This document shows, piece by piece, positions 8,123-17,090 of a stretch of 64,000 nt of DNA. The stretch's first letter is position 1; the number at the start of each line of letters is the position of its first letter. The notes under the pieces were generated by a model. That model saw nothing but the letters and a program-made list of their open reading frames with translations. It was not told the DNA's origin and searched no databases. This DNA is from Nostoc sp. FACHB-973 (GTDB lineage: Bacteria; Cyanobacteriota; Cyanobacteriia; Cyanobacteriales; Nostocaceae): contig NZ_JACJSJ010000020.1 of NCBI RefSeq assembly GCF_014698115.1, positions 1 to 64,000 on the forward strand, in the 5' to 3' direction. The position numbers and the translations under genes were made by a program.

Positions 8123-9775
8123 CTAGGAGAAATTAGCAACAGTAGACTTTTCTAAAGTCGCTACTAATTTCACGCGAAATTCTTCGTCAAACACTTCTTT
8201 TTTATAATCTAAACTCCAGAGTTCTAAGGCACAGTCATCATCAAGTTGGGATGGAAAAATCAACAGATTGACTTGCCGAAATTGTGGATAATACTCACAT
8301 TGCACTTGGGCGATGGCGCCAATTTGTCGTCTATCTAAGGCAACAGCTAATCTTAAGATGGCACTCAATTGGCTGACTATTTGTCGCTGATGTTTCGTCA
8401 GGAAACTCTGGTAATTTTCATGTTTTTTCTTGGGCGGCGATTTGCGATGATAACGCGCTAAATTGGCAATGATTTCAATCTCAGTTTCTGTATATCCGAG
8501 TAATTCACCATTGCGAATTAGATAGTAGGAGTGCTTGTGATGAGACGAATGGCTGACGTAATGACCGCAGTTGTGTAATATTGCAGCTGCCCAGAGTAAT
8601 TGTCGCTCGTCGGCTCCCCAATGGTGTAGGCTACCTTGCATTTGGTCAAATAAACTTTCGGCAAATTTAGCCACGCGATCGCTATGTTCTAAATTAATGT
8701 GGTACTTATTAGCAAGCTTTAGAACATTGCGTTCCCGAACTGAACTTTGATAGCGCAGTTTATCTTCAATTAAACCGTGGGAAAGCATCCAATCTACAAT
8801 TACGCCTTCCCTCAGAGAACGTTCACAGACTGTCACGGACTCAGCACCCAAAAGGGTCATGGCTTCCTGTAAAATTACTGCCCCTGCGAGTATTACTTCT
8901 GACCGTTTCTCTGGCATTCCAGGTACAGCAGCCCTTTCTGCATTACTCAGTTTCCGCAACCGATTTACCAAATCCCGTAAGTCTTTGAGACTGAACTGGT
9001 AGCCATTGAGAGTGGAGGGGATAGCACCTGACTTTTCCCGTGCATGAATCATCGCTAGGGTTTCAATAGTGCCAGCCGTACCCACCAAACGGGCAGATTC
9101 TCCAAACTCCAGATTTGCTAGTACTTCTTCTACAGAACGTTCCAACATTCCGCGTGCATAAGCTTGGAGATATTGAAACTCAGTATTGCTAATGGGATCG
9201 GTGGTGATTAACTCACTAGTGAGTCGCACTGCACCGACTTTAGTACTGGTAAGAGTGCGGGGTTCGTGACTGTCCCCCAAAATTAATTCTGTGGAACCGC
9301 CACCAATATCAACAATGATGTGGGGCTGGTTGTGAAATTCCATCCCCGACAATACGCCAAGGTAGATTCGTCGCGCTTCTTCTTGACCAGAAATCAAGTC
9401 AACGTTTAAACCCAACTCGGCTTGTATGGTGTGCAAAAAATCTTTACCATTGGGGGCTTCGCGCACAGCACTAGTTGCCACAGCAATGATAGTTTCAGCA
9501 TTGATAGTTTTGGCAACTTCTTGAAAGCGTCCCAAAGCAGCGATCGCCTTTGTGATTATCTCAGGTTTGAGTTCCCCTGTGGCAATATTGCGATCGCCTA
9601 GCCTGACGGTTTCTTTTTCTCTGGCAATAATGCTGAAAGCTGGTAGTGTGGGGTCAATCTTTACCACTACCATGTGTAGAGAATTTGTCCCCAAGTCAAT
9701 GGCAGCAATAATCCGGTGTTGGTCAACTGGTTGAGTTGGAATACTCTCCCAGCTAGCCGAAATGACGTTCTGCAT
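8123..9775 (-). CDS. ppx: Exopolyphosphatase / guanosine pentaphosphate phosphohydrolase
   Basis: This 550-residue cytosolic enzyme of the Ppx/GppA family hydrolyses terminal phosphate from polyphosphate and, in some members, pppGpp. The N-terminal ASKHA fold has the phosphate-1 loop AAIDLGTNSLHMVV (about 24-37) and phosphate-2 loop DIGGGSTELILG (about 155-167). The C-terminal third (about 340-500) is the HD-like domain (AAILHNCGHYVSHSSHHKHS). Length is normal for the long form. In cyanobacteria this gene helps control the polyphosphate store, fitting with the two phosphatase genes later in the window. A hairpin lies just downstream. Substrate preference between polyphosphate and pppGpp is not resolved by sequence. 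Confidence 0.93.
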   Translation of the reverse strand: MQNVISASWESIPTQPVDQHRIIAAIDLGTNSLHMVVVKIDPTLPAFSIIAREKETVRLGDRNIATGELKPEIITKAIAALGRFQEVAKTINAETIIAVATSAVREAPNGKDFLHTIQAELGLNVDLISGQEEARRIYLGVLSGMEFHNQPHIIVDIGGGSTELILGDSHEPRTLTSTKVGAVRLTSELITTDPISNTEFQYLQAYARGMLERSVEEVLANLEFGESARLVGTAGTIETLAMIHAREKSGAIPSTLNGYQFSLKDLRDLVNRLRKLSNAERAAVPGMPEKRSEVILAGAVILQEAMTLLGAESVTVCERSLREGVIVDWMLSHGLIEDKLRYQSSVRERNVLKLANKYHINLEHSDRVAKFAESLFDQMQGSLHHWGADERQLLWAAAILHNCGHYVSHSSHHKHSYYLIRNGELLGYTETEIEIIANLARYHRKSPPKKKHENYQSFLTKHQRQIVSQLSAILRLAVALDRRQIGAIAQVQCEYYPQFRQVNLLIFPSQLDDDCALELWSLDYKKEVFDEEFRVKLVATLEKSTVANFS

Positions 9776-10224
9776 CTAGTTTTCTCTCTAAATAGTGATG
9801 GCAAACGGTGGTATGTCGGGGTAGCTGGCACTGATATTTATTGCAACACACTAGCCCATACTCAGTGCTGAGTGCTGTTAGTGCTAGCGGGGCATTTAGC
9901 CTGTGTTCACTGTTGAGTATTGAGTAAAACTTAAAAATACTCAGCACTCGGAACTCCCAACTCAGCACTCAGTTTTGTCGAGATTAACTGAGCTAAGTAT
10001 ATTCACCCTACTGCTTACAACTCCAGTGACTATTTAAAGGTTTTTAAAGTTGCCACTTGAGGTTATGTTTTTACAAATAACAAATAACGTTATTCTATAG
10101 ATGTAAAGATCTGTGAATTAGGGAATAGGGAGTTGGGAGTCGGGACTAGAGAAAAATTTTCTTGATACGCAATTGTAACTACCCAATCCCCACTCCCCAC
10201 TCCTCACTCCCCACTCCCCACGCT
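9776..10224. other. Divergent intergenic region with short repeats
   Basis: This region separates the divergent ppx and prenyltransferase genes. It holds degenerate CTCAGCACTC / GAGTGCTGAG repeats (about 9858-9972) and a G-rich then C-rich minisatellite (about 10120-10222) that ends right at the prenyltransferase start codon. Promoters must lie here but none is convincing by eye. Confidence 0.5.
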
Positions 10225-11118
10225 ATGTTAACGACACCAGAACGTGACGAAAAGCCAATTTGGCTTGTGATTATGCGCCTTTTGCGCTGGCATAAACCTG
10301 AAGGACGATTAATATTGATGATTCCTGCCTTGTGGGCTGTCTTTTTGGCAGCTGCTGGGAAACCACCTTTACCTCTGGTTGGTGTGATTGTATTGGGTAC
10401 TCTGGCCACAAGTGCGGCTGGGTGTGTTGTCAACGATTTGTGGGATAAAGATATCGATCCAGAAGTGGAGAGAACACGCGATCGCCCCCTGGCTTCTCGT
10501 GCTTTGTCCGTGAAAGTTGGGATTGTTGTCGCTATAGTGGCACTGGCTTGTGCGGCGGTTCTGGCTTTTTATCTTAACCCCTTGAGTTTCTGGTTATCTG
10601 TGGCAGCGGTGCCAGTAATTCTACTTTATCCAGGGGCAAAACGAGTATTTCCTATTCCACAACTAGTACTTTCCATCGCCTGGGGTTTTGCGGTGTTGAT
10701 TAGCTGGAGTGCAGTAACGCAAACTATCTCCCAACCAACTTGGTTACTTTGGGGCGCAACTGTATTGTGGACATTGGGATTTGATACAGTTTATGCCATG
10801 AGCGACAAAGAAGACGATCGCCGCATTGGTGTTAATTCTAGCGCTCTATTTTTTGGTGATTATGCCCCTGCGGCTATTGGAATTTTCTTTGCTGGCACAA
10901 TCTTATTATTAGCTTGCTTAGGCGTAGTTATAAATCTTCACCTGCCTTTCTGGATTAGCCTTGCACTAGCTACTATTGCTTGGGTTTGGCAATCTCTGCG
11001 ATTAAGAGAGCAAAATTTACCTAACCCTGTTTATGGTGAGATGTTTCGCCAAAACGTCTGGATTGGTTTTATCTTACTTGCTGGGATGATTTTTGGCTGT
11101 TTAGATTTTAGATTTTAG
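10225..11118 (+). CDS. plqA: 4-hydroxybenzoate solanesyltransferase (UbiA family)
   Basis: This 297-residue, multi-helix UbiA prenyltransferase attaches the solanesyl chain to 4-hydroxybenzoate in plastoquinone-9 biosynthesis in the membrane. The first Asp-rich motif is NDLWDKDIDPEVERTRDRPL, the second is YAMSDKEDDRRIG; about eight hydrophobic helices follow the order expected. The N-terminus WLVIMRLLRWHKPEGRLILM closely resembles the Synechocystis Slr0926 type rather than ChlG or homogentisate transferases. The ATG at 10225 is chosen because the longer frame would translate the CCCCACT minisatellite (residues PTPHSSLPTPH), which is not protein-like. The frame ends inside a small TTTTAGA repeat. 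Confidence 0.87.
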   Translation: MLTTPERDEKPIWLVIMRLLRWHKPEGRLILMIPALWAVFLAAAGKPPLPLVGVIVLGTLATSAAGCVVNDLWDKDIDPEVERTRDRPLASRALSVKVGIVVAIVALACAAVLAFYLNPLSFWLSVAAVPVILLYPGAKRVFPIPQLVLSIAWGFAVLISWSAVTQTISQPTWLLWGATVLWTLGFDTVYAMSDKEDDRRIGVNSSALFFGDYAPAAIGIFFAGTILLLACLGVVINLHLPFWISLALATIAWVWQSLRLREQNLPNPVYGEMFRQNVWIGFILLAGMIFGCLDFRF

Positions 11119-11191
11119 ATTTTAGATTTTGTGGAAAGTCTGAATGCTGGAAACCCGCACAGACGGCAGAGGTTTCATGGTATGAAGGACG

Positions 11192-11227
11192 TAACACCCT
11201 GAAATCTTTTTCGCTTTCAGGGTGTTA
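11192..11227. terminator. Hairpin between convergent genes
   Basis: Thirteen-bp perfect arms (TAACACCCTGAAA / TTTCAGGGTGTTA) surround a 10-nt loop, 74 bp after the prenyltransferase stop and on the 3' side of the convergent gene at 11329. A bidirectional terminator is plausible. It abuts a family B repeat element. Confidence 0.5.
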
Positions 11228-11310
11228 TGCCATTTCACGAAAATCTTCATACATATAGATTTACCGTAGGGTAGCACAGCTGTGCTACCCTACCAAGGTC
11301 TTTGTGCTTC
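11226..11310. repeat. Palindromic MITE-like element, family B copy 2
   Basis: This has the same layout as 4436-4527: a TATGCCATTTCACGAAAATC start, the ATACATATAGATTT block, and the identical 28-bp palindrome at 11266-11293. The right inverted end is absent. Confidence 0.72.
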
Positions 11311-11328
11311 AATTGCCAGATGCTGAAG

Positions 11329-11745
11329 TTACTGAACATTAGACATCAGAAGCTTTGATATCTCCGCATGTGCCAACACAGCAGCGGGTTCGCTCTGGAG
11401 TGCGTTATAATACTTTCTTTCAAAGGTATTACCCGTCTCTAAGGGCACAATCAACGTGCGGACATCGGCAATCAACTTTTGCAAATCATCCAGGGCTATT
11501 GGTTCATCTGCTATCAGCATTTCATCAATTTGCACAACCATCTCAGAAATCCGATGTAGCCAAGCAAATTGTTCATGACCAATGACGAGTTGCAGGAGTT
11601 CTGTACTTGATACCCGTCCACTAATTTGTTCGTAGGCGATGCGTTCTGTCTCCAGCAACATCTTGTGAAGGTATAGTAATTTATTTCGTAAATCACGCAG
11701 ATATTGATGTTGACGGATTCTTTGTAAAAGTGTGTTAGAAGTCAA
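11329..11745 (-). CDS. Conserved hypothetical helical protein
   Basis: This 138-residue protein is soluble, almost entirely helical and without a signal or membrane segment. Features seen: RDLRNKLLYLHKMLLETER near the N-terminus, and FAWLHRISEMVVQIDEML in the middle followed by a loop and LIADVRTLIVPLETGNTFERKYY. The conserved-looking YNALQSEPAAVLAHAEISKLL tail argues it is a real gene. I recognise similar hypothetical proteins in cyanobacteria and proteobacteria but know no function. It is convergent with the prenyltransferase and divergent from the PadR gene 231 bp away. Confidence 0.7.
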   Translation of the reverse strand: MTSNTLLQRIRQHQYLRDLRNKLLYLHKMLLETERIAYEQISGRVSSTELLQLVIGHEQFAWLHRISEMVVQIDEMLIADEPIALDDLQKLIADVRTLIVPLETGNTFERKYYNALQSEPAAVLAHAEISKLLMSNVQ

Positions 11746-11976
11746 TGTTACCCATCCTCTTGTTACGATAGTCTTTAATAACTTGAATAGTTTCTGCTTC
11801 GGTATTTATCAACCGAAGTGCATGTATCGATTTTCTTACTAGGACACACTATAGTTAACATGTCTTTTTATAGCGGTCATCTTTCATATCTGACTAATCA
11901 TATATTAGCATAAACTTATAGCAAGTATATAGATAGAAGCGATCGAGTAAACAGTAATTATGGAAAAACCGTTTTC

Positions 11977-12543
11977 ATGTCGTTAGCACATGTAATTCTG
12001 GGTCTTCTTCAGCAGCAAGCAATGACAGGCTATGACCTTAAAACAAGCTGCTTCGACCAATGCATTGGCCATTTGTGGCCAGCAGACCAAGCACAAATTT
12101 ATAGAACCCTCGAAAAGCTAGTTGAGCAAGGCTATATTACTTGTACGATTGAGATTCAGCACGATCGCCCTAACCGCAAAGTCTACAGCATAACCGAATC
12201 AGGAAAAGCTGAACTGGTTCAATGGCTTGGTACTCACCAACCCTTACCAATTCTACGGGAACCAATGCTGATTCAGTTGCACTTTGCAGATGAATTGCCT
12301 AATGAAATCATTATTCATCTATTAGAGCAGCAATTGGCGGCTCGAAACGAAAAGCTTGCCAAATGTGAAAATATCGATTTACCACTATTGGGTGATGAGT
12401 CTGCCAGCCGCGAGGAGGTAATGCAAAGGCTGGTGCTGGAGTTGGTCATCCGTAGAGAACAGACTTATATTGATTGGTTGAAGACAGCAATCAATGTCAT
12501 TAGTCAGCAAAACCCACATTCATCACAATACCAAATTCTCTAA
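11977..12543 (+). CDS. PadR family transcriptional regulator
   Basis: This 188-residue protein has an N-terminal winged helix (about 1-85: LAHVILGLLQQQAMTGYDLK, then QIYRTLEKLVEQGYIT and the wing RPNRKVYSITESGKAEL) and a C-terminal helical dimerisation domain typical of the longer (AphA/Vir-like) PadR subgroup. PadR proteins usually repress a neighbouring gene and are released by small aromatic or lipophilic ligands. The stop codon is only 18 bp from the carotenoid oxygenase gene, so the two are very likely cotranscribed and the oxygenase or its apocarotenoid product may be its target or ligand (inference). Confidence 0.9.
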   Translation: MSLAHVILGLLQQQAMTGYDLKTSCFDQCIGHLWPADQAQIYRTLEKLVEQGYITCTIEIQHDRPNRKVYSITESGKAELVQWLGTHQPLPILREPMLIQLHFADELPNEIIIHLLEQQLAARNEKLAKCENIDLPLLGDESASREEVMQRLVLELVIRREQTYIDWLKTAINVISQQNPHSSQYQIL

Positions 12544-12561
12544 CTTTCATCAATCAAAACA

Positions 12562-13944
12562 ATGACAACAGTAGCAGTTAATCCCTATCTCGATCGCAAT
12601 TTTGCCCCAGTCCGCGAAGAAATCACCACTGACAAATTGTCAGTTATTGGTGAACTACCCCCTGAGTTATCCGGGATGTTTGTCCGCAATGGCCCTAACC
12701 CTCAATGGTCACCCATCGGTGAATATCACTGGTTTGATGGAGATGGAATGTTGCATGGTGTACAAATTACCAACGGTGTAGCAACTTATCGTAACCGCTA
12801 CGTCCAAACAAGGGGATGGAAAAAGGAACGAGAAGCGGGTAAGGCTATCTGGACTGGGTTATTAGAACCACGAGAAATGGATAATCCCCACGGTCCCCGG
12901 AAAAATACAGCCAACACCGCCCTAGTGTGGCACGCTGGTCAAATGTTGGCGCTGAACGAATCGGGTGGTCCTCACGCCATCAAGCTGCCAGAATTAGAAA
13001 CTATTGGCGAGTACACCTACGATGGCAAGCTGGTTTCTGCCTTCACAGCCCATCCCAAGGTAGACCCGGTGACAGGCGAAATGATCTTCTTTGGCTATTC
13101 TCCCTTGGTGCCACCATACCTGCAATATAGTGTGGTTTCAGCACAAGGGGAACTTTTACGGACAGTGCCAATTGACTTGCCAATTGGGGTCATGATGCAC
13201 GACTTCGCCATCACTGAAAACTACACCATTTTTATGGATTTGCCGGTGACTTTCAGCGCCCAAAGAGCGCAACGGGGAGAACCTATTATGATGTTTGAGC
13301 GCGATCGCCCTAGTCGTTTCGGCATTGTACCACGTCATGGTGATAACAGTAATATCCGCTGGTTTGAAAGTCTCCCTTGCTACGCCTTCCATACCCTCAA
13401 CGCCTACGAAGAGGGAGACGAAGTAGTGCTGATTGCTTGTCGCATGAGTTCGACTACAGTTTTGATTTCTGATGATTCACAACTCGACCCAGAAGCAAAT
13501 ATTCCCCGCCTGTATCGCTGGCGATTTAACCTGAGTACGGGGACAGTGCGTGAAGAAATGTTGGATGATGTAGCTTCCGAATTTCCCCGCGTCAACGAAA
13601 ACCTGTTGGGGCGAAAAACCCGATATGGCTACAGTAATAAAGCGGCAAACAGTCCCCTACCTTTATTTGAAGGTATCATCAAGTACGACTTTAGCAATGG
13701 AAAGTCCCAAACCCATGAATTCGGAGAAGGACGCTATGGCGGTGAAGCTGTGTTTGCGCCACGTCCTGGTGCAACGGTAGAGGATGATGGTTGGCTTATG
13801 ACCTTTGTCCATGATGAGGGTTCGGATACTTCAGAATTGGTAGTGGTGAATGCCCAAGATATAACTGCTGAACCTGTAGCGCGGGTGATAATTCCCCAAC
13901 GGGTGCCTTATGGGTTTCATGGTGCCTGGGTTGTGGGGGAATAG
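12562..13944 (+). CDS. Carotenoid cleavage oxygenase (RPE65/CCD family)
   Basis: This 460-residue soluble enzyme is a seven-bladed beta propeller that cleaves carotenoids or apocarotenoids at a double bond using Fe(II) and O2. The four iron-binding histidines are visible at about H164 (FTAHPKVD), H213 (MMHDFAIT), H277 (YAFHTLNAYEE) and H453 (YGFHGAWVV). Other family marks are FVRNGPNPQ, WFDGDGMLHG and GGEAVFAPRPG. Length is normal. Which Nostoc paralogue it corresponds to, and hence the bond cut, cannot be decided by eye. It follows the PadR gene by 18 bp in an apparent operon and is followed by a strong hairpin. Confidence 0.93.
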   Translation: MTTVAVNPYLDRNFAPVREEITTDKLSVIGELPPELSGMFVRNGPNPQWSPIGEYHWFDGDGMLHGVQITNGVATYRNRYVQTRGWKKEREAGKAIWTGLLEPREMDNPHGPRKNTANTALVWHAGQMLALNESGGPHAIKLPELETIGEYTYDGKLVSAFTAHPKVDPVTGEMIFFGYSPLVPPYLQYSVVSAQGELLRTVPIDLPIGVMMHDFAITENYTIFMDLPVTFSAQRAQRGEPIMMFERDRPSRFGIVPRHGDNSNIRWFESLPCYAFHTLNAYEEGDEVVLIACRMSSTTVLISDDSQLDPEANIPRLYRWRFNLSTGTVREEMLDDVASEFPRVNENLLGRKTRYGYSNKAANSPLPLFEGIIKYDFSNGKSQTHEFGEGRYGGEAVFAPRPGATVEDDGWLMTFVHDEGSDTSELVVVNAQDITAEPVARVIIPQRVPYGFHGAWVVGE

Positions 13945-13977
13945 GTGAGGTAGATAAGACTGTTCGGTTAAGGCAAC

Positions 13978-14042
13978 AGACGCGATGAATCGCCGTCTCT
14001 ACAAAGGGCTAACTATTGTAGAGACGGCGATTTATCGCGTCT
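13978..14042. terminator. Long hairpin between convergent genes
   Basis: Arms of 26 nt (13978-14003 and 14017-14042), pairing perfectly except for one G-T wobble, are separated by a 13-nt loop. It sits between the oxygenase gene and the convergent gene ending at 14064, so it probably terminates both. The AGACGCGAT..ATCGCGTCT core recurs at 39095 and 43656. Confidence 0.75.
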
Positions 14043-14063
14043 TTAAACCTCGACGTTGCACCT

Positions 14064-14429
14064 TTAGAGTTTTTCTAGGGAAACTAAACCATCGTCTTGA
14101 AAATCTATTTCTAGATGATATCCTGCCATTAGAGAAGTTCCAAGTATTGGTTTATAACCAGCAGCTAAAACTGGAACTAATTTTTCTATCCCGTCCCATA
14201 AAATTGTTGCCAAATGTATAGATAATAAAGCTTGACTACCATCAGCCAACCTTGCTTCGGTACTAGAATACAAGGGAAGATTCATCGCACTGACTGCCTG
14301 TGGTGGTAAAGTTAGATGGTCATTAAATCCAGTATCAATGACAAAATCTAGAGAAAAATCTGGTTGCGAAGGTAAACGAAAAACCACTGGAATTATTACT
14401 TTACCATTGATTACTTTGCCATAAATCAT
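14064..14429 (-). CDS. Clan AA (retropepsin-like) aspartyl protease family protein
   Basis: This 121-residue single-domain protein carries the clan AA active-site pattern FVIDTGFNDHLTLP (Asp at about residue 33), followed by ARLADGSQALLS and a late ILGTSLMAGYHLEIDF block, typical of small cyanobacterial homologues of retroviral proteases. Such proteins work as dimers if active. The start overlaps the stop of the upstream gene by ATGA, implying translational coupling with the 90-residue partner. Catalytic activity is inferred from the DTG motif only. Confidence 0.78.
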   Translation of the reverse strand: MIYGKVINGKVIIPVVFRLPSQPDFSLDFVIDTGFNDHLTLPPQAVSAMNLPLYSSTEARLADGSQALLSIHLATILWDGIEKLVPVLAAGYKPILGTSLMAGYHLEIDFQDDGLVSLEKL

Positions 14430-14698
14430 TCAGCAGTACGCTCAATCGCACCACCAAAACTTACAGCAACATCATAACCAATTCGGATGGTGAACAATCT
14501 AGCATTAGGGTTTTTCTGTTTTAACTTTAACGCTGTCTCTACACCAGTTGGATCTATCCCATATTCACCAGTTTCTGCATCAATCACAATCATCTTGCCG
14601 ATGTTGTCACCACACTCGACATTTTGACGAATACCGTTTTCGTAAAACTGTTTAGCTCTTAGGGCTACCTCTTCTATACTCCAGAAAATTGATTGCAT
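14426..14698 (-). CDS. Small conserved protein coupled to the aspartyl-protease gene
   Basis: This 90-residue acidic soluble protein reads MQSIFWSIEEVALRAKQFYE..., with IGKMIVIDAETGEYGIDPTG in the middle. No known domain was recognised. Its stop overlaps the start of the protease-like gene by four bases, so the pair forms a tight two-gene unit. The layout resembles an addiction or antitoxin arrangement, but nothing in the sequence proves that. The upstream side is the 21-bp tandem repeat array. Confidence 0.65.
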   Translation of the reverse strand: MQSIFWSIEEVALRAKQFYENGIRQNVECGDNIGKMIVIDAETGEYGIDPTGVETALKLKQKNPNARLFTIRIGYDVAVSFGGAIERTAE

Positions 14699-14740
14699 TA
14701 CAATTACACCTACTTTTGCTTCTTAAAGCATTGTAGTGCC

Positions 14741-14955
14741 TCAACATTGAGCCTCTGAACCTGAACGTTGCACCTTTTTGCTCGAACGTTGCACCTTTTT
14801 GCTCGAACGTTGCACCTTTTTGCTCGGACGTTGCACCTTTTTACTCGGACGTTGCACCTTTTTGCTTGAATGTTGAGCCTTTGAACCTCGAAGTTGCACC
14901 TTTGAGCCTGAACGTTGAGCCTTTGAGCCTCGAAGTTGCACCTTTGAACCTCAAC
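14741..14955. repeat. 21-bp tandem repeat array, about ten units
   Basis: Ten 21-bp units (for example CGAACGTTGCACCTTTTTGC plus one base) run without gaps from 14741 to 14950. Units 2-6 are nearly identical; units 7-10 diverge and alternate between two variants. Because the period is seven codons, both strands stay open: the plus strand reads NVAPFCS repeats, the minus strand SKKVQRP repeats. No convincing start codon or signal for translation was seen, so it is listed as repeat DNA. Confidence 0.85.
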
Positions 14956-15033
14956 TTAGAAATATATTTAACTATTCTTGAATTTACAGGGGTGAGCGTG
15001 TAGTAAAATTTGCTCACCTGTGTAAAGTGGAAC

Positions 15034-16935
15034 ATGGCTTTAGACTTTTCCGGTCAAAATCTCCAAGGACGCGACTTCAAAGGTAGACAAGACCTTGCGG
15101 GTGCAAACTTTAGCTATGCCGACATCCGAGGGGCAAACTTCACTAACGCTAACTTGAGAGGAGCAAACTTTAGCTATGCCAAAGCTTGACTGCAACGCCA
15201 TTGGGTAATTGGTGCAGCATTAGTAATAGTCTCATTAGTTTTTTCAGCACTATCGAAATCCTTAATTGTAGCTGTAGTATTAACTCTAGTGATATTCATT
15301 ACTGTAGCTAGGATTGCTTCTAGGTATAGTTGGGCTGTTCCTCTGACTGCAAATCTGGTTTTAGCTATAGCTGGGTGTATAGCTTTAGTTTTGGCTTTGG
15401 CTATCTCAGCAATTGAGACTGGTTCTATACGTTCCATACCTGTATTTAATGTTCTTTTAGCTGGTGGTGTACCACTTCTTTCAGCGTTTTTGGGGTTTAT
15501 ATGTTTAGCTGTAATTGGTTCTAAAGGCGCAATTATATCTACAGCGAGAGCTAGGGTTGAAGCTGGTATTATGTCTTTTTCCATAGCAATAGTTGACGAG
15601 TGTTTAAAGACTGTTATCACTAACACAGGTGGTACAAGTTTTCTCAGAGCTGATCTAACAGATGCTAATTTTACTGCGGCAACGCTGAAAAACACGAATT
15701 TTATAAACGCTAATCTAACTCATACTTGCTGGTTCCAAGCTAAGAAACTTAATCTTGCTCGTGTTGGTGCAACTTATCTTGAAAAGCCACAAATACGAGA
15801 GATAGTAATTACACGACGAGGACAAGACAAGAAATTTGATGGTTTATCACTGCGAGGCGTGAACTTACAAGGAGCAAACTTAGCAGATGCAAGCTTTATC
15901 CGTGCTGACCTCAGTGAAGCAAACTTACAAGATACCGATTTGTCAAGAGCAAAACTGAAGCAGACGCAACTAGATGCAACTGATTTCACAGGTGCAACCC
16001 TGACAGGTGCGTACATTGAAGATTGGGGCATTACAAATACAACTAAATTACATGGCGTGAGGTGTGAGTATGTCTTCATGCGCTTACCCACAAAAGAAGA
16101 CCCTCAACCCCTCCGCAAACCTGATAATAATGAAGAATGTTTCAAGGACGGCGACTTTGCCGACTTTATCCAGCCAATTTTTGACACCCTCGACCTTTAC
16201 CACAATCAAGGCGTTGACCCCCGCGCTGTTGCCATTGCCTTTAAAAACCTCACACAAAACCATCCCGAAGCCGAGTTAGAAATTGTGGCAATGGAGAAAC
16301 GCGGCAATGATAAATTCCTACTCCGAGCCAAAACCGCAGCAGGTAGCGATAAATCTCAACTTAGTGGAGAATATTTTGATGACTATAATCAACTTAAAGC
16401 TTTATCTCAGAGTCAACAATTACTGCTTGTAGAAAAAGACAATTATATTAGTGATTTAAAAAATATGGTAACGACTGCACTCCAGCAGCCAAAATTTTAT
16501 ACAGAAGGAGATACTCTTGTGTCTGATATCAGCGGCATCAATATTCAAGGTAGTAGTAATGTCAGCGGTATTGCTGGCGGTGGTTCTGTTGCTAACTTAG
16601 GAACCATCAGCGGTAATGTGACTATTGCCCTCAACCAATTGCCTGATTCAACAGAAATAGATAAGCCAGGAATTAAAGAATTATTGACACAGTTGCAAGA
16701 AGCAATTTCACAGTCTTCAGATTTGCCAGATGAAGAAAAAGCCGAAGCTTTAGAACAGGTGAAAGCTTTAGCAAAAGCGGGTAAAACTCCTGAAGAATCC
16801 ACCAAACAAAAGACTGCAAAAACCGCAATCACAATGTTGAAAGGAATATTTTCAGGCTTACCCGCTGTCGCCTCCCTGGTTGAAGCTGCTAATAAATTAT
16901 TGCCTGCGATCGCCAAGCTATTCAGTTTAGGATAA
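15034..16935 (+). pseudogene. Pentapeptide-repeat membrane protein, broken by in-frame TGA
   Basis: The frame starts with an ATG at 15034 and runs to 16935 (634 codons) with a single TGA at 15187. Codons 1-51 are pentapeptide repeats (LAGANFSYADIRGANFTNAN, LRGANFSYAKA). After the TGA the same frame continues with LQRHWVIGAALVIVSLVFSA and further hydrophobic helices, then a second pentapeptide block (GVNLQGANLADASFIRADLS), an acidic middle region and a C-terminal helix-rich part ending SLVEAANKLLPAIAKLFSLG. Related Nostoc proteins that I recall have AKAGLQRR at this place, so TGA most simply replaces a GGA glycine codon by one base change. Alternatives are a sequencing error, readthrough, or re-initiation at the GTG at 15289, which would lose the first repeats. 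The protein's role is unknown. Confidence 0.82.
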
Positions 16936-16977
16936 TCTCAACAGTATCCTTTCTCAATCTCAAATGTGCAACGCCTC

Positions 16978-17081
16978 ATAAAAAGACCTGTCCCTGGTTC
17001 TGCTACGCAAAACCTGTCCCTCTCCGACTCGCAGAGGGACAAACTTGAACTTTAGTTCAAGGCAGCGAGAGGTCTTTTTAT
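16978..17081. terminator. Complex inverted repeat after pentapeptide gene
   Basis: Outer arms ATAAAAAGACCT (16978-16989) and AGGTCTTTTTAT (17070-17081) enclose an inner region with its own small hairpins (CCTGTCCC..., TTGAACTTTAGTTCAA). The T-rich right arm fits a terminator for the plus-strand gene; the same DNA may serve the convergent CAP gene. Confidence 0.55.
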
Positions 17082-17090
17082 AAAAGAATA

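Noticed and set aside
9753-9968. 71-codon minus-strand frame overlapping the ppx start
   Set aside because: Made largely of GAGTGCTGAG repeats, overlaps a certain gene and has no protein-like conservation.
14841-15035. Minus-strand frame with SKxxT-like basic repeats
   Set aside because: Simple translation of the 21-bp array in a second frame; no start signal.
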